The notes beneath the pieces are model-generated. The model was not told the DNA's origin. It ran no database searches and saw only the letters and a program-made list of their open reading frames with translations. Source: Zingiber officinale (Eukaryota > Streptophyta > Magnoliopsida > Zingiberales > Zingiberaceae). Taken from it: 64,000 bases of DNA. The stretch lies in contig NW_024589871.1 in assembly GCF_018446385.1 (NCBI RefSeq), positions 248,001 through 312,000 on the forward strand. Reading direction: 5' to 3'. The translations under genes and the position numbers were made by a program. Shown here one piece after another: positions 10,301 to 23,790 of this stretch (positions are counted from its first letter, which is position 1; each line of letters starts with the position of its first letter).

Positions 10301-13300
10301 CTAACCCCTACTTAAATTCTATGTAATTTTAAATTTAACTAAGTCCTTAAAATCTCCGACCTTTTATCCAACAATTAATACTCCTCTATTGGCTCATCTT
10401 TCTTAGAATGCCTCATCAGATATCGCATGATGAAATTGATTAGAATGCCTTAACTGAAAATAGGTATAGCACTCATACATATTTTAAATTAAAATTATAC
10501 CCTTTATTTATCATGGATGACAACTAGTGTAAAATGCTAACACCATCTTGTGATTTTAACGTATAGAAGAAGAATAATAAAAGGCAAAGATAATCACTGA
10601 ACAGACAAGTATGCAAAGAGGATATATACAAAGTTAAACAAGATACCTTAAGAACTAGTTATTGGAATTTAATATTAATTAGTGTTTATACAAAGTGGAT
10701 AAAGAAAATGATGCTTAACAAACCAAAAGCGATCTGTTTCAGCACAAACAGACATCTTTTTTTAGTGAGGCATGACTGATTCCGAGTTCCATTTCCTGCA
10801 GATTTGTGAGCAACTTGTGGCACAAAGATCATGAGAGGAATATCATGCAGAATTTTACGTTCTAGAGTCTGATTTCTTTTCTTCATTCTTAATACTTAAC
10901 ATGGAGTTGATTGATACCTGTAATCCAAGTTATGGGCATCCTCCAGTTGCATGGTGTTCATGAAGAATCTCATGCCAATTTGGCATCTTTCACTTTTAGT
11001 TCATAATCCATTTCAAGATCTTTAGTAAATAACCCTCTCCCTCGTGGGGAAAGAGATCACATAAATAGATTTTATGATAAGAAATACTCTCATATTCACT
11101 ACACAAATAACAAGAAAAGCCAGAATCATAATCCACACCAACAAAAAAGCTCACAGAATCTTATACTAAATGGATATACACACTCATTTTACACATACCA
11201 TCCTCACTAAATGGATAATAATTAAGAACAGTGCTATTTTGGAATTTCCAATTCAATAGGTTAATTAATAGCCATGACAATTCTTTCTTCCACTAGCCAA
11301 ACAAGTTCATGGGTGTGTATTTGGAAGTCACTATGGAAAGAACAAATCCATTATTGATAGCAGCAACAACAGCAATTCCCAGCGTATCTGTATATTATCA
11401 TATATTTTTTTAAAAGTTGAGCTCATATTTAATATGTCCATTGAGCAACAACGCTTAATTACTACTTGCCTAATCATGAAGCCCTCTTATGGGGAATCTT
11501 GATGTGGCCTCAGTAATGGCTTAAGAGTCTTAATCCTTTTTTGTATAAAAAGAAAACCTTACACGGAGGAAGGCCAAAAAAGAAAAATAATAATTTTGTA
11601 TGCAGTATCATGACTTGAGAATATAAATTAATGGTGATGTGGTATGAGATCCCAACACAACACTGCTACATGGTGTTCTTTTCGTATTAGTGGAAGATTT
11701 GCTTGGTTTATTGCACTGCTTAAAAGAGATTTTAGGCTTTTGCATCGTGCAAATGACCAGGCAAAGGCCACTTAAGAGACATAATCTGAACAAATTGGAT
11801 CCAAAGCCATCTTATGATCCACTGGTCTGGCAAAGAAAGTTTGTTCCTGTGTACTGTGAGGTGTTTTTTCAATGTGAGCAATGTTCGTCTCACGTTTCTG
11901 ATAGTGTAATTTCTAGGGGGTGTTGTCTGAATAAATGTATTAATTATACTCTTATTCGACAGTATAATAAAGAAAGTGACGTTTATTTTAACTAAGAATC
12001 ATGAGTACTTAAGGATATAGTATTCAAATGACCGTTGTGTTAGCATAAAATGTCTCACATAATTTAACTGTCTGTATCTTGCGATGAGACCGATGATATT
12101 AAACTGCTTGAAATGAACGATATCACCTTTTGCTCTAATAAAGCGGGAATCAGGCCAACCATACTATCTAGAAAATTGAGTTATGTCATAATAAATCTGG
12201 CTTGGTCTTGTGTTCGCCCAGCACAACATAAAAACTGATTACGTCATACCTGATAAATCCATTTCAACATCACTCCACACTCTGTAGATACCTTCAATTC
12301 TTCCTCTTTTGTGAAATAATAGACCATCTAAGATGAGGCAAACCAAAGCATGTCATAAACATCGTCTGTTCTCATTTTCTTGCCTCAGACCTTTGAAGAG
12401 AGTCCATGATGACTGTCTGTGGAGTTTTCTTTCTCTGTAAGCTTACTGTAACTGATTGCAACACTACTGTTTCAAACAAGGCATTGGTGTTTCCATTTTC
12501 CACAAACTGTGCTTAATTTTTCACTTTTCTTTTTCTAAGAGGAAAAGTGGGATTTTGACCATAGTGATACCATCAATTACAGGCAGCCATGGCAAACTCA
12601 TTTAGGAATCAACCACCTTTTCAATATACCATTTCTTCTCCTTGGAAGAAGAAAAATTCAATTAGAAAGAGGAAAACAAGAAGCAAATGAGAATTATTAA
12701 GATGAAGTGAAACCAGTGAGCAATTTATTTCACTGTTAATCATGCTATCATCTAAAATCATTATTTATCATGAGATAAGACACTCTAAATCTTTAACTCT
12801 CATTTTAAACCTGAATCTTCAGAATTTTAACGCTACGGAAAAGAAGCCTAGTTCCATCAAATAGGTGAGGTACTACATGATTGGTTTATCTTTGCTGAAA
12901 GTAATAATCCAAAGGGATTTAAGGAAGAGAAATGTCTACTTTATCTTCCTTGCAGGTCTTTATAATTCAATGCTAAAGTACCTACATCATCAATCTTCTT
13001 TTAGACGCATTTCTATAGACAAGCGGAAAAAAATAACAGAGATGTAAAACTTAATCAGTATGCAACCCTTTCATAATAAATAACCTCTCAGCACACTTCA
13101 AAGCTAAATCTATTTTAAAATAATAATAATAATAATAATCGTCACTTTTCCCCTTCCGTTTCCTATATCATCATCTTGTTTATCCATCCATGGTTTTTTT
13201 TTTTTTAGAGAAAATCCTACCACCAAATCTTTTGCATTCTTTCTCTAGCAATAATTAACGGATGGCTCCCTTTCAACAAAAATAACGCACTGCAACTGAT

Positions 13301-14630
13301 TGAGTCATCATTTTTTTTCTAATTGCAGAATACCAAATTTTTCAGAAGCACGAGTTTGAAGTTATATATTCAATGGAAAGTAAATTTACACTCTTTCCTA
13401 ATGAAAGGTGAGTGGATACATGATTCATTAACTTGAGCAACTTGAGGAGGCAAATTCCAAAAGCATGGCAGTCAGAATCCCTCTGAGACTGAAAAAAAAA
13501 AAAGAATAAAAGAAACGTCCTTGAACTCAAAATAGAGGCAAAAGCATTGGTGAATCAATTGGACAATTTGGACAAAAGTGGAGTACACTCAGACTCCAAT
13601 AATACTAAATAATTGGCGTCATACACACTGCTATCTGTGTGTGAAAAAAGCCACAACTGAGTGGCTGATGAAAGAAACATATACTTTTTAGTGCCTTCCA
13701 ATATGGAGTGATCAGAGTGCATTCGTGTCCAAAAGGAGCTCTCTGAAGAAGAAAAATGAAAATATTGACTTTTGAAACATTATACGTAGACTAGAACTGT
13801 GTTTTTGAAATTGCATGCTGGAGTATCGTTTCCTGCCGCCAGTGAAGGAATGAACAAGTTGAACCAGTCATCTATCTATTGTGATGCCATGATTTGTTTA
13901 GCAGACAATTGGCAGTTTTGGTCATGAATTATGATATGAATCTAGTTGAATATCTAATGTGTATACGTCAGATATATTACCTGTTCTCATTTAGATAAAG
14001 TGTGAAACATAGGTGATTAACAAAGCTTTCAATTTCCATTCACGTTGTAATGCTCCCAACTTTCATCCAACTGCAATGCTATATTTCTTCATACAACTCT
14101 ATTGGACACCATCCCAGCCAAATCTTCATTCGACATCTTGGCCAAATGCAGAGAAAGGACCAAGTCATGAAAGGATTAGCTGCCCTTGAAAGTTGTCAAC
14201 AAGAAGAATCCATTGAAGTGGAGAGCCCTATCCCTTAAGATAGTGTAGTACTACGCAAGGTCCACAATGGTCACATTGATGTAGATGGTAGTGCAAGCAA
14301 TCTAGTTGAGGGGAGGGGAGCCAATCAAGTTTGTGAGGATCAAGATTCTAACCAGGAATAGGAAGGCGGTCCATAAGTTCAAACCATAGGAATGAAGCTT
14401 AGGATGTAAGATCCAATAATTTAATAAAATATCGTAAAATCTAAAACTATATTTGACATTTATCATATGTAATGACGATGCAAGGTGGTAATGTGTCCAC
14501 TCAACAAATTGATCAAGATATATAGACTATTGCAGAAGAGCTCGTCATTGCAACCCAAAACACAACCCAGAATGACAACCATGGGGTGAATGTGTTATAT
14601 TGACACTCCAATGTTTCAAGAACCAATAGT
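10301..14630. other. AT-rich spacer, no gene recognised
   Basis: This 4.3-kb stretch has only short chance reading frames and no recognisable protein, RNA gene or intact transposon. It contains homopolymer runs near 13194-13206 and 13491-13502 and an (ATA)n run near 13122-13139. Confidence 0.6.
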
Positions 14631-14633
14631 TAA

Positions 14634-16550
14634 CACTATAAAACACCCCGCGATTAGCGATGGAAATATCCATCGCTAATCGGTCGATAATCCCAATTAG
14701 CGACCGCTTGGCGACTGAATCTTTCCGTTCCCATGATTTGGGTTGCTACCGTATACGACATTTATATTTCTGTCACTTTGTTAGCGACGGAATATAAATT
14801 CCATTGCTAATGTACAATATAATTATCTTAGATTTAGAGATGGATAATTTATATTTCGTCACTAATTAAGCACGAGAAATATAAATTTCATCGCTAACCT
14901 TAAATAATTTTCCTGTTTAACTAGTTTAAGCTTAATGACGGAAATATAAATTCCGTCGCTTACCTCTAATAATTTCGATATTTAACTAGTTTAAGATTAG
15001 CGATGGAAAATTAAGATTTCCGTCGCTATATTTCATAATATAGCGATGGAGATATAATTTAATGATAGAAATATAATATTCCGTCACTATTTTATTGTAT
15101 CTAATAGCGGCAAGAGTTTAAAATCTGTCGCTATTTTTACGATAAATAGCGATGGAATTATAATTTTCTATTGGTAAATTTGACAAATTTTTACCATAAT
15201 CTCTTCGTTTTAGCGTTCTCCATGTTTACATAAAATATAACAACCAATAAACCATCGCAAACGATGGTTATCACAACACGTTTACATTATAGAACTAAAC
15301 AACACAATATTTACATTATAGAGCTAAACACCACAACATCCAATCCAAACATAATAAACAGGTCTAAAAATACAATCAATAATATAATCCAAACACAACA
15401 TCCAAAACATGACAAACGATAATAAAATTCAAACCTATCCAATCCGAACATAAGAAACGATAGAAACCAAACATCTAAATACAATCAAGAAAAGTCCAAC
15501 ACAACAATCTATATCATCCAATACAAGACATCGAACTCAAAATCTAATACAAAATCATCTTCAGTCATGTAGAAAATAAGGTATGATAGGTTATGAATAC
15601 AACAATAGTTTTTTAAGTAAGGAATAACTACTTATCATAAAAATACATAAATTGGTAAACACAAATTTTACATTCTTTAAAAAAACATACCTTAGTTCAA
15701 AAATTTTGGATATATCTGCAGATGGTGATAGAAATATCATCCACTGAAATGGATCACGAAAAAATTTAATACAATTAGAGATGCATATAATTTAAAAAGT
15801 CATAGCAATATTTTTCATTGAAACGCAGAGATAAACAAAAAACTAAGTTATATGATAACACACCTTAAAATGAGCTACTCATCAGGGTATCATTGGGATT
15901 CTCGATATCCTGGGACTCAAAACGATGCGGCTGTTGCTCCTACGTTGGAGTGAACTAAGCTGCCACGGCACACATATAGTGATACTTCTCTTCAGCTCTA
16001 GCGTCTCGAGCAATCATCGACTACTCTAATGTCACAACCTGATCCCTCAATTCTCGATTTTCTTGTTGCAACTCTTGTACCTCACTAGATGACGAGGACC
16101 TAGGACAACTCTTGATCAAGGAGGAGGCCTCATACGATCAAAAACAAGTTTGTCTTGGGAGCCAAGGCCGTAGAGAGAGGTCTTCTTCCTTCCACCGACG
16201 ACATCATAATAAATGTCATTAATCGCATCAATGGATAGAGTATGTGACTCCTCTCCCTCTGTACGAGATGCTTGTGCAATTCTATTTATCATTTCATCTT
16301 GTAAAAAAATAAATAAATAATCAATATCCACATACAATCTATAAATATATATTGAATGATAATTGTGTAATTGGATAAAGTTAATATTATTATGTTGACT
16401 CCTTTGGATAGCAAATTTGCGACAAATAGATAATTGTGTAATTTGTTTTTCGTCGCTAATTCTCGACGGAAAATAGAACCCGTCGCTAATTAGACGGAAT
16501 TTGTTTTCCATCGTAAAGTTCGTCGTTTTTTGGTGGTTTTTTTTGTAGTA
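14634..16550 (-). mobile_element. CACTA (En/Spm-type) transposon, defective
   Basis: The left end reads CACTATAAAACACC. The right end, read on the minus strand, is TACTACAAAAAAAACCACC, a good match to the CACTACAAAAAA termini of plant CACTA elements. The 3-bp TAA at 14631-14633 and 16551-16553 is the expected target duplication. Sub-terminal copies of TTAGCGACGGAA-type words, in both orientations, fill about 14650-15180 and 16440-16520. A decayed transposase-related segment lies at 15880-16270 on the minus strand. At 1.9 kb it cannot encode the full transposase set and would need help from a relative. Confidence 0.9.
15880..16270 (-). pseudogene. Transposase_24-like remnant inside the CACTA element
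   Basis: On the minus strand about 16120-16260 reads AINDIYYDVVGG followed by YGLGSQ, the pattern of the plant Transposase_24/Ptta En-Spm family (VxGxxKxxxxGLGS). Further on, 15950-16090 gives a Glu/Gln/Arg-rich coiled-coil-like tail (ELQQENRELRDQVV) typical of the same proteins, with an in-frame stop after VTLE. This is the C-terminal end of a once larger gene and is not expected to be functional. Confidence 0.65.
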
Positions 16551-16769
16551 TAAGAAAGAGTTAAAGTTGCATGCTCTCATTGTTAACTATGACTAGATAT
16601 GAGATGCCATGACAACATAAAGCCAAACAAGTTATCAGCTATCAACTCTAAGCAGATAGAATTGCCTACCTAGAGCCTATATTTATCCGAGAATATACTA
16701 AAGGCAACTTAAGCAGTGAACTAGTTTGTTGCATATTTGACACTTAAGATAAAAAAAAGTGAATGTATA

Positions 16770-16773
<4 letters not shown>

Positions 16774-16820
<47 letters not shown>
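16774..16820. repeat. (AT)n microsatellite
   Basis: About 23 uninterrupted AT units. No gene is adjacent. Confidence 0.95.
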
Positions 16821-16822
<2 letters not shown>

Positions 16823-19800
16823 CATATTTCCTGCTTCAATTCAAATTTTACAAATGTATTGACAGTATAATTAAGAAGTATTGCCCTCTAACTGTTAAGT
16901 AACAAATCAAGTGCATTTGAATTTAATCACTTGCTTTTGTTGGTAATGTATACTCTTTTCTTTTTTTCTTTTTTTCTTTTTTTTTGCTTCAATGCATTAT
17001 ATTTATTAGTTTTTATCCATCATAACTTTAACCAGCCATAAAAAGCATTATTGGACGACACCCAACTACACATACAGTTATAAGTCCATCCTCCTCTTAT
17101 TCTGCTCTAGCATGGTGACTATTGCTATTACTATTACTATACTTCTCTCTTATCTTCTTCATTCTAACATTTGGGTACAACTTCTTCCAATAATGATATA
17201 ATCCATTTATTAATGGTCGTTCTCACATAAGGTGTTTCCTTGAAAACCCGTTTTAGGTTCCTTGATGTATTCAAAGTTGGTCTATGAAATATATCTTATT
17301 ATGAAATTGACAATTCCCATCAAAATGATAGGCATTATTAATGCCCTTAATTTATTTACAATTTATTGTTTCTTGTCTATGTGCTTCACCAAACTTCATC
17401 CACTAAACTATCTATACTTATATAACACATCACAATGGTATCACTAAGCACAAAAAAAGCACCTACTTGATATTGCAAGTCCTACAATGTTCATATGCTC
17501 AATTTTTTTTTGGAAAGATGAGGTTACATACCACCCGATATGTTGTGTTTCTTCATTTGTAATTGTGGTAAAGTCCTCTTCTCCCATATTTATCCACAAT
17601 TTTTTTCCCCTTTACCACTAAGCATCTTTGTTTATTTATATAGGATTCATATCCTCACAATTCCCAGCAAAATCCAGCCGCAAGTGACGTCAATGAATGT
17701 CCAACTGTGACCGTACAAACCCAAATGGACAATCATGTGGATATTACCCTTCTATAAGTGCAAATTCTGCATTTGCCAAACCGTAAGTTAGTTTTGATGT
17801 AAGTAGCTAGAAGCTTAGTGTTTTCCTTTGGAAAATAGAAACCAGATCCATTTTAAGCACAAAAGTTAGACTTCAGCTCTACCTAATTGAATAATTATTA
17901 TGGTCATCAACCTGATTGGAGATAGAATTTCATTGATGAATTTGATTTATTAGGTGACTGAATGTCTAAGAATTTGTATGATTCTTTCTTCTACCTTAAA
18001 CCCTGTAACAGTGGTTTTATCCTAGCGTACTATTCCTTAAATGTGCCGGTAGATTTTTTATCTAGATTAGAAAAAGAATAAATATAATAAAAGAACACAA
18101 AGTTGTATAAGAGTAGCATCAACATAAATTCCATAATTAACCTGGGCAAATGTTCCTCATTCCCCAAGCTTGGATATGAGACTAGATACTTCAGCTTCAT
18201 CCTACACCCACATTTGTAGTTCTGCCTTGTATTTTCCGGCTTTGTCTACTTTTTTCCTTGTACCGATTATGAAATTCCTGTTCAAGCTGCCCTTTTGTCA
18301 TCTCGTTTCCTCCACTATTACTTCACAAATTATGATTCAAAATAATTACTATTTTTACTACGCAAGTACAGTATAACTGAAGACTAATAGCATTACAACT
18401 GAAGTAATGTATTGTTCTAGGTCTCATAATAATCAGCATCGCATCACAAGATTTTTAGGTCTAAGGCCACTCTAATAGCTCAAATAATTTAGTAGAATGT
18501 ATGACCACACTAAATTGTCCATGAATCTGTTTCCTCGCCCAGCAAAATTTACCACAAACTGGAGTTAGGTAAGATAAGACAAAAATTGGTTTTTGAAGAC
18601 AAAGCACTATAAGAATCTCTGCTTTCAATGTCAAAAATCAACAAACTACTCTAGCATGGGCCTCGATCAATAGACCTGCAAGTCAATAACAACTAGTGCA
18701 AGAAATATATTTGTACTCGACCAATGGCATAAACTATCAAAAACAAAACAGACCCCAGAAAATCATACAAAGCGAATAGAACGATGACCTAGTTCTTAAG
18801 TCTCTACCAGTAAGCCTTCTCTTGTACCTCGCCACGGATCCTCAACCAAACTCGAAGCAGATCAAATTCCCGACAACGTATGCAGCAAAAGGGGCGAAAC
18901 AGGGACGATACCGGGCACAAGCACCGGCCCCTCTTTTTCTTCCCCGTCGAGAATCTCAGCTTTTCAAAATATTACTTTTTAAATAAATAAACTCATTTAC
19001 TGACTAAATGTATATTATATATTTCATAGAAAATTATATTTATATAGAACTATTATGTGAAAAAAAATATGATAAGTTGAAAATATTTAAATATTTTTAA
19101 TTTTTATAAAGCATGAGGTGTAGCATTATTAATTATACTCATGTCTTTTTATTCAAATTTTAATATATAAATTGTGCGTGCATTATCCAGGGTCTCGGTA
19201 TTGAGAATATTATACGATACGCCATAATTTATATTTGTTTTTTATATTATTTTTATGCAAAACTTAGCTGCTTCACCATGACATAAAAAAATATTTTTTT
19301 TTGTGTTTTTTTAAATAAGTGAACGGGTAATCTTTTAAATCAGGTTTTGTTCAATTATAGTGTAGCCATTAGTTTTGAATTATTAAAAAAAGTTCTTATT
19401 ATGATATAGTAGTTTTTAAACTTTTTAGTTGTTATATGTAGTTTTATCAAAATTGTTACATGATGCCAAATTATTTTAAATTAAAAAAATACTTTTATAG
19501 CAATCTGCCCAATACTGCTATATGATAATAATTTATTTGAAATGAAAAAGAAGTATTTTTTAAAAGTTTCATAGATCTTCAGAGCTAATTTGTCTTTTTT
19601 ATAATTGATGTGGAAATGGTCAAAATCTTGGTATCTTCATAAGGGTCAAGATATCTATTTATTTTTATCTCCTCCATATTGATCTTGAGACGGGACAAAC
19701 GTATTTCCCTTTTACCTCCAAGATATCTATTTATTTGGAAAACAAAAGTCAAATCAAAGATAACTCAATTGGGTAAGATCGACTCGAACCATGCCGACTA

Positions 19801-20153
19801 GGGAAGGATTCGTAAGGCTACTCCGATTAATACTCTCGACTGGTCATGTCTGTCGAGTGTCACTTGAGCTAGGCGCTGAGCCAATGTCACTTTTGACGAC
19901 CGTACCCATCCTAGTGTCACTATCACTTGAGCCAGACACTAGCTACATGAAACATCATTCGAGAGATTGGACGGGACAAAGGTGCAAGCCTTGGGTCACC
20001 CGAGCGACAAATACTAAAGTTATATGCCTAGTTTCCTGATCAATTATACAATACTTAAAAGATCATTTTCTCATGATCTCATACCAAAGTAACCAAAAGT
20101 CCCTAATATATATACATAATTAATATGTCTTGAAACATCTATTATCAATACAT
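16821..20153. other. AT-rich spacer with retroelement-like scrap
   Basis: No gene was recognised. The stretch 18800-18960 is GC-richer (CTCTTGTACCTCGCCACGG and onward) and looks like the edge of an old gene or element, but gives no recognisable protein. The stretch 19770-20040 is likewise GC-richer, with GACTCGAACC and CACTTGAGC words like the LTR fragments elsewhere in the window. The rest is AT-rich. Confidence 0.5.
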
Positions 20154-20156
20154 TAA

Positions 20157-20928
20157 GGGTGCGTTTGATTAAAGGTTATCCTTGATAATCTTGGTTATTA
20201 ATCCAAGGTTTAGGTAATCGATGATTCCCGAGTAATATTTCAAGTCCGATATATCAGCAAAAGGGGCATGTAATCTAGAATCGAAAAACCTCGAAAAACT
20301 GAGATTTTTCTTGATTCCGGAGTTAACGAATTTTTTTTACCCAAAATACCCTCGAATAAGAGAATAATGTAAAGAAAAAAATATATAAAAAAATGTAAAA
20401 AAATTTAAAAATAGAAAATAGGAAAAAATAATAAAAAATGGGAAAAGATAAAAAAAACATAAAAAATAGAAAAATAGAAAAAAAAACAAAAATTTAGAAA
20501 ACGTAAAAAATAATAAAAAAATGGGGGAAATTAAAAAATATATAAAAATAAAAAATAGAAAAAAACATAAAAAATAAAAAATAGAAAAAATAAAAACGTA
20601 AAAAAACATTAAAAAAATAAAAATATATATAAAAATAAAAAATGTATTTTTTTTAAATAATAAATAAAAAAATGAAAAAAAATATAAAAATAAAGAAAAA
20701 TGTGAAAAAAAAACATGGAGGTTAAAAGATATATACGATTAGTTTTGTAATTAAGGGTAATATAGTAAAATATTAAATTAGGTTATTTATTAAAATCTTC
20801 AAACAAATAAGTTTTTATTGTATTACCAACATTTGATTATGCTTTATTCTCGATAATCTTGGTTATGTGATTACTTGGTAATCATATAACCAAGATTATA
20901 CATAATAACTTGAATTAAACGCGTATCC
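20157..20928. mobile_element. Non-autonomous PIF/Harbinger-type element
   Basis: The termini GGGTGCGTTTGATTAAAGG and the inverted right end AATTAAACGCGTATCC match imperfectly. TAA flanks both sides (20154-20156 and 20929-20931), the 3-bp duplication typical of this superfamily. A second internal match, GATAATCTTGGTTAT, is found near both ends. About 20340-20720 is a very A-rich run of AAAAATA words with no coding value. Confidence 0.8.
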
Positions 20929-20931
20929 TAA

Positions 20932-22265
20932 AAGACAAGAAACTATTAAAAAATAAAAAAATTACCATGATCATTGATCATTAATATAAGAGAAGGTCAA
21001 AAATCATTAGATGATCATTGATTATTAATATAGAAAAATGTCAAAAGTCATCGGATGATCATAACTATCGAAATCATAAAGATCATATATTAATACATAG
21101 AAGGTAAAAGGTCATTAATAAAGAATATAAAAAGGGAACAACAGAGAAAGGTAAATATGCTTATCTCAAAAACTTTACTATTTGTTGCCTATATTCTTCT
21201 TCTACTTCCTTGTTGATTATGACTTGGGAGTTGGAGTAATAATACTGGGGCATCTCAGCATCATTCTAATCTCTTTAGTTTTTATGATTCTCTATGCGCT
21301 CAAGAAGACGATGATTCCTCCCTTCAGTGTCCTTCCTTTAGCCGACTGCAGTGGCAACAGTCAATATCTCATTTCATCAATCATCAATGATATATCAATC
21401 TCAAAAGTCTCAGCGGAGGATCAATAGTTTATATAAGTTTTAATCCATCTAGCACTTTTGTTCTAAAGTGTTGTATGAATTTATTTTCGTATAAAAATTA
21501 CATCAATGTATTCATTTATTTTTCAATTTAAGACTATATAATAATTTCAAACAAAATTGATATACGTATTCTATATTTTTTTTTATAAAATGTACTACTA
21601 TGCATTTCTTTTACCTCTAAAGTTAAATATACGTATTTTGAATTTGCCCTTTAAGAAAAATAAAAAAAAAACACTGAAAAATAAATGAATGACAATGCAG
21701 ACTTAAAAAAAGAGAACTTTAGCGAGTTGAAGCAATATTCATGGGTTTGATAGAATTAAAGAGTTAGAATAATTTTATAATATCTGTTATGGATTGAGCA
21801 AAATGCAAGATAAAAAAGGATTATTTATGGGTGTTTGATTCAGAGGAATAAAGATAGAGATGAGAATAACGGATGATGATGACCTAAAGAATTTGGACGT
21901 CATCAAATCTTCTAGGGCCATCCAGTTAAGGGTCCTTTGCTAGGTCACAGTTTTTATCTCTTAAACGTAAACCATTGCTCAACAACCACCTCGGCTAATT
22001 TACCTGTCCTCGATCGACGAATAATGGACTCGTAGTTTAATCGACAAAGTCGTCGTCCCACTGATCCACAGATCTAGAGGAGGAAGCAAAAGCAATCCAA
22101 CTTTATCGTGACGCTCGCCAGCGTAGCCGATTTAAATCATAGGTTTAAATTTTTCTCCCTTAGCGAGGGCTGTAAGGTGGGAGATGAAATGACCAGAGAA
22201 AAGAGAGATGTATCGATGAAAGAAAAAAAAAAAAAGGAAAAAGAAAAGTAAAAGTGTTAAAATTA
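20932..22265. other. AT-rich spacer, no gene recognised
   Basis: Short reading frames only. Two imperfect copies of TCATTAGATGATCATTGATTATTAATATAG-type sequence lie at about 20969-21065. A GC-richer patch at 21900-22200 gives no recognisable protein. GGGTGTTTGATTCAGAGGAATA at 21829 resembles a MITE end, but no partner was found. Confidence 0.5.
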
Positions 22266-22269
22266 TCAA

Positions 22270-22660
22270 TAAAAAAAATCTTGTAGTTATTTTTAAATCA
22301 AAATAAGTAAAATCTCATATTAATTATTAAAATAAAAAAAAACTCAAATTGATTTTTTAATGCATTAACAAATAAAGATAAATTTTCCGATTTAAATCAA
22401 ACGTCCCTGAGTTTTGTTTACATAAGTATATATACATATGTCTATATGAACTTAGAAAGTTAAATTTAACAGTTTAAATAAGGCATACTAAAAACCACTT
22501 ATCATAATAAAATATGGTCTTTTAATATTTTATTATAAAAACTTAAAAAAAAAAATCCAAGTTGACAATCGGTGATGGTGAAGTAGTGAATTATCCGCAT
22601 GCGGCTGGCCGCCCACGCGTACTCCGTGACTATTATTTAAATCTATGCGATTTTTATATA
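22270..22660 (+). repeat. Duplicated segment, copy 1
   Basis: This segment is highly similar to 24245-24720, including TTAGTTTTGTTTACATAA, GAACTTAGAAAGTTAAATTT and the conspicuous GC-rich ATTATCCGCATGCGG...GGCCGCCCACGCG block near 22593-22620. The two copies are direct repeats about 2 kb apart. No coding was seen in either. Confidence 0.85.
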
Positions 22661-22689
22661 TAAAAATAATAATTTAATCAAAAGATGTA

Positions 22690-23130
22690 CTTATGGTAAG
22701 TGTGATTGGAGATTATCCTTAATAATTTTAATTATTCATTTAAAATTATCATCAAAGTTAATTATAAAAAAAAAATCTTATTTAATTTAGATAATCAATA
22801 ATATTTCATATCTCACATGTCAGTAAAAGGGGCATATAATTCCGAATCGAAAAATTAAGATTTTTTTTCTATTCCGGAGTTAACAAAATTTTTTTACCGA
22901 AAATACTTTCGAATAAGAAAAAAAATATGATAAAAAAGAAAATATAAATAGAAAATAAAAATATATAAAACATAAAATAAAAAACTTTTAATAAAATAAA
23001 AAACATAAACAATTTTAAAAATAGAAAAAAGCTTAAAATTTTTAAAAATAGAAAAAAAATTTAAAAAACATGGGGAAAATTTTAAAAAACATAAAAAAAT
23101 AGAAATTACTAAAAAGATATATATTATTTT
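22690..23130 (+). mobile_element. Relative of the 20157-20928 Harbinger-type element
   Basis: The block follows the 20157-20928 element in order: a GATTATCCTTAATAAT start, then CAGTAAAAGGGGCATATAAT, TCCGGAGTTAACAAA and TTTTTTTACC, then an A-rich AAAATAGAAAAAA tract. The right end does not match, so it is a truncated or rearranged copy, more worn than the first. Confidence 0.65.
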
Positions 23131-23329
23131 AATATTTATCAAAGGGTGCACCTTTTTATAGTCGTCTTTCTATTCTACCCTCATGATAAATTTAACTGAT
23201 TCCCTTTTTTTTCTTTGTCATTTCTCTTTTTTTTTTTCCTACTATACATGCAATGTGTATTCTCTTCTATCCTTTTTTTTTTATTTTTTTTAAACCTATT
23301 ATAGAATATCAGACCCATGTTGAGTCTGA

Positions 23330-23790
23330 TATCTCTCCATATCATGCCCACATTGGGCCTGATATGAGGAGATATCAGACCTAACAATAAGAAAAAAAAG
23401 AAAGAGAGATTTAGGTTTTTCAAAATCTCTGATCCATCACTAGGAATTAAGAATACGGAAAATAACAATGGAGAGTATATTTAGACTCCTTGGAATTTTA
23501 AATCCACATGAACTGAAACGAGTGCAATTGGAACTCTCTAGGTCCATTAGTGAGTTTTGACCGAAATCCACTGATCGACCTAAAGACCTCATATTGCATT
23601 CATTTTCAGGTCTCGTGGATTTCTAAAATCACAAAGAGTCCAAATATGACCTTCATTGTTATTTTTAGCATTTCTAATAGCAAATCAGATGTTTTGAAAA
23701 ACCTAAATCTCTATCTTTTTTTCCTTTTTATTTTGTGGTGTTGTTGAGTCTGATATGAAGAGATATCAGGTTGGGCCTGATATGAGGAGA
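23330..23790. repeat. Long foldback (inverted-arm) repeat 1
   Basis: The arm 23396-23555 (AGAGAGATTTAGGTTTTTCA, through AATAACAATGGAGAG, to CTCTCTAGGTCCATTAGTG) is mirrored on the opposite strand by 23578-23740. The turn lies near 23566. The arms are about 160-200 bp with scattered mismatches. The outer parts carry GATATGAGGAGATATC palindromes. The structure is that of a foldback MITE or an aborted hairpin-RNA locus. Confidence 0.75.

Noticed and set aside
14050-14238. 62-residue frame near 14.1 kb
   Set aside because: It resembles retroelement gag wording only loosely; too short and isolated to call.
18800-18960. GC-richer patch as a possible gene exon
   Set aside because: No frame gives a recognisable protein and no splice partner was found.
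20337-20609. Phe/Ile/Tyr-rich reading frame on the minus strand
   Set aside because: It is the complement of an AAAATA-type low-complexity run inside a Harbinger-type element.
22894-23151. Phe/Ile-rich reading frame on the minus strand
   Set aside because: Same A-rich repeat tract in the related, truncated Harbinger element.
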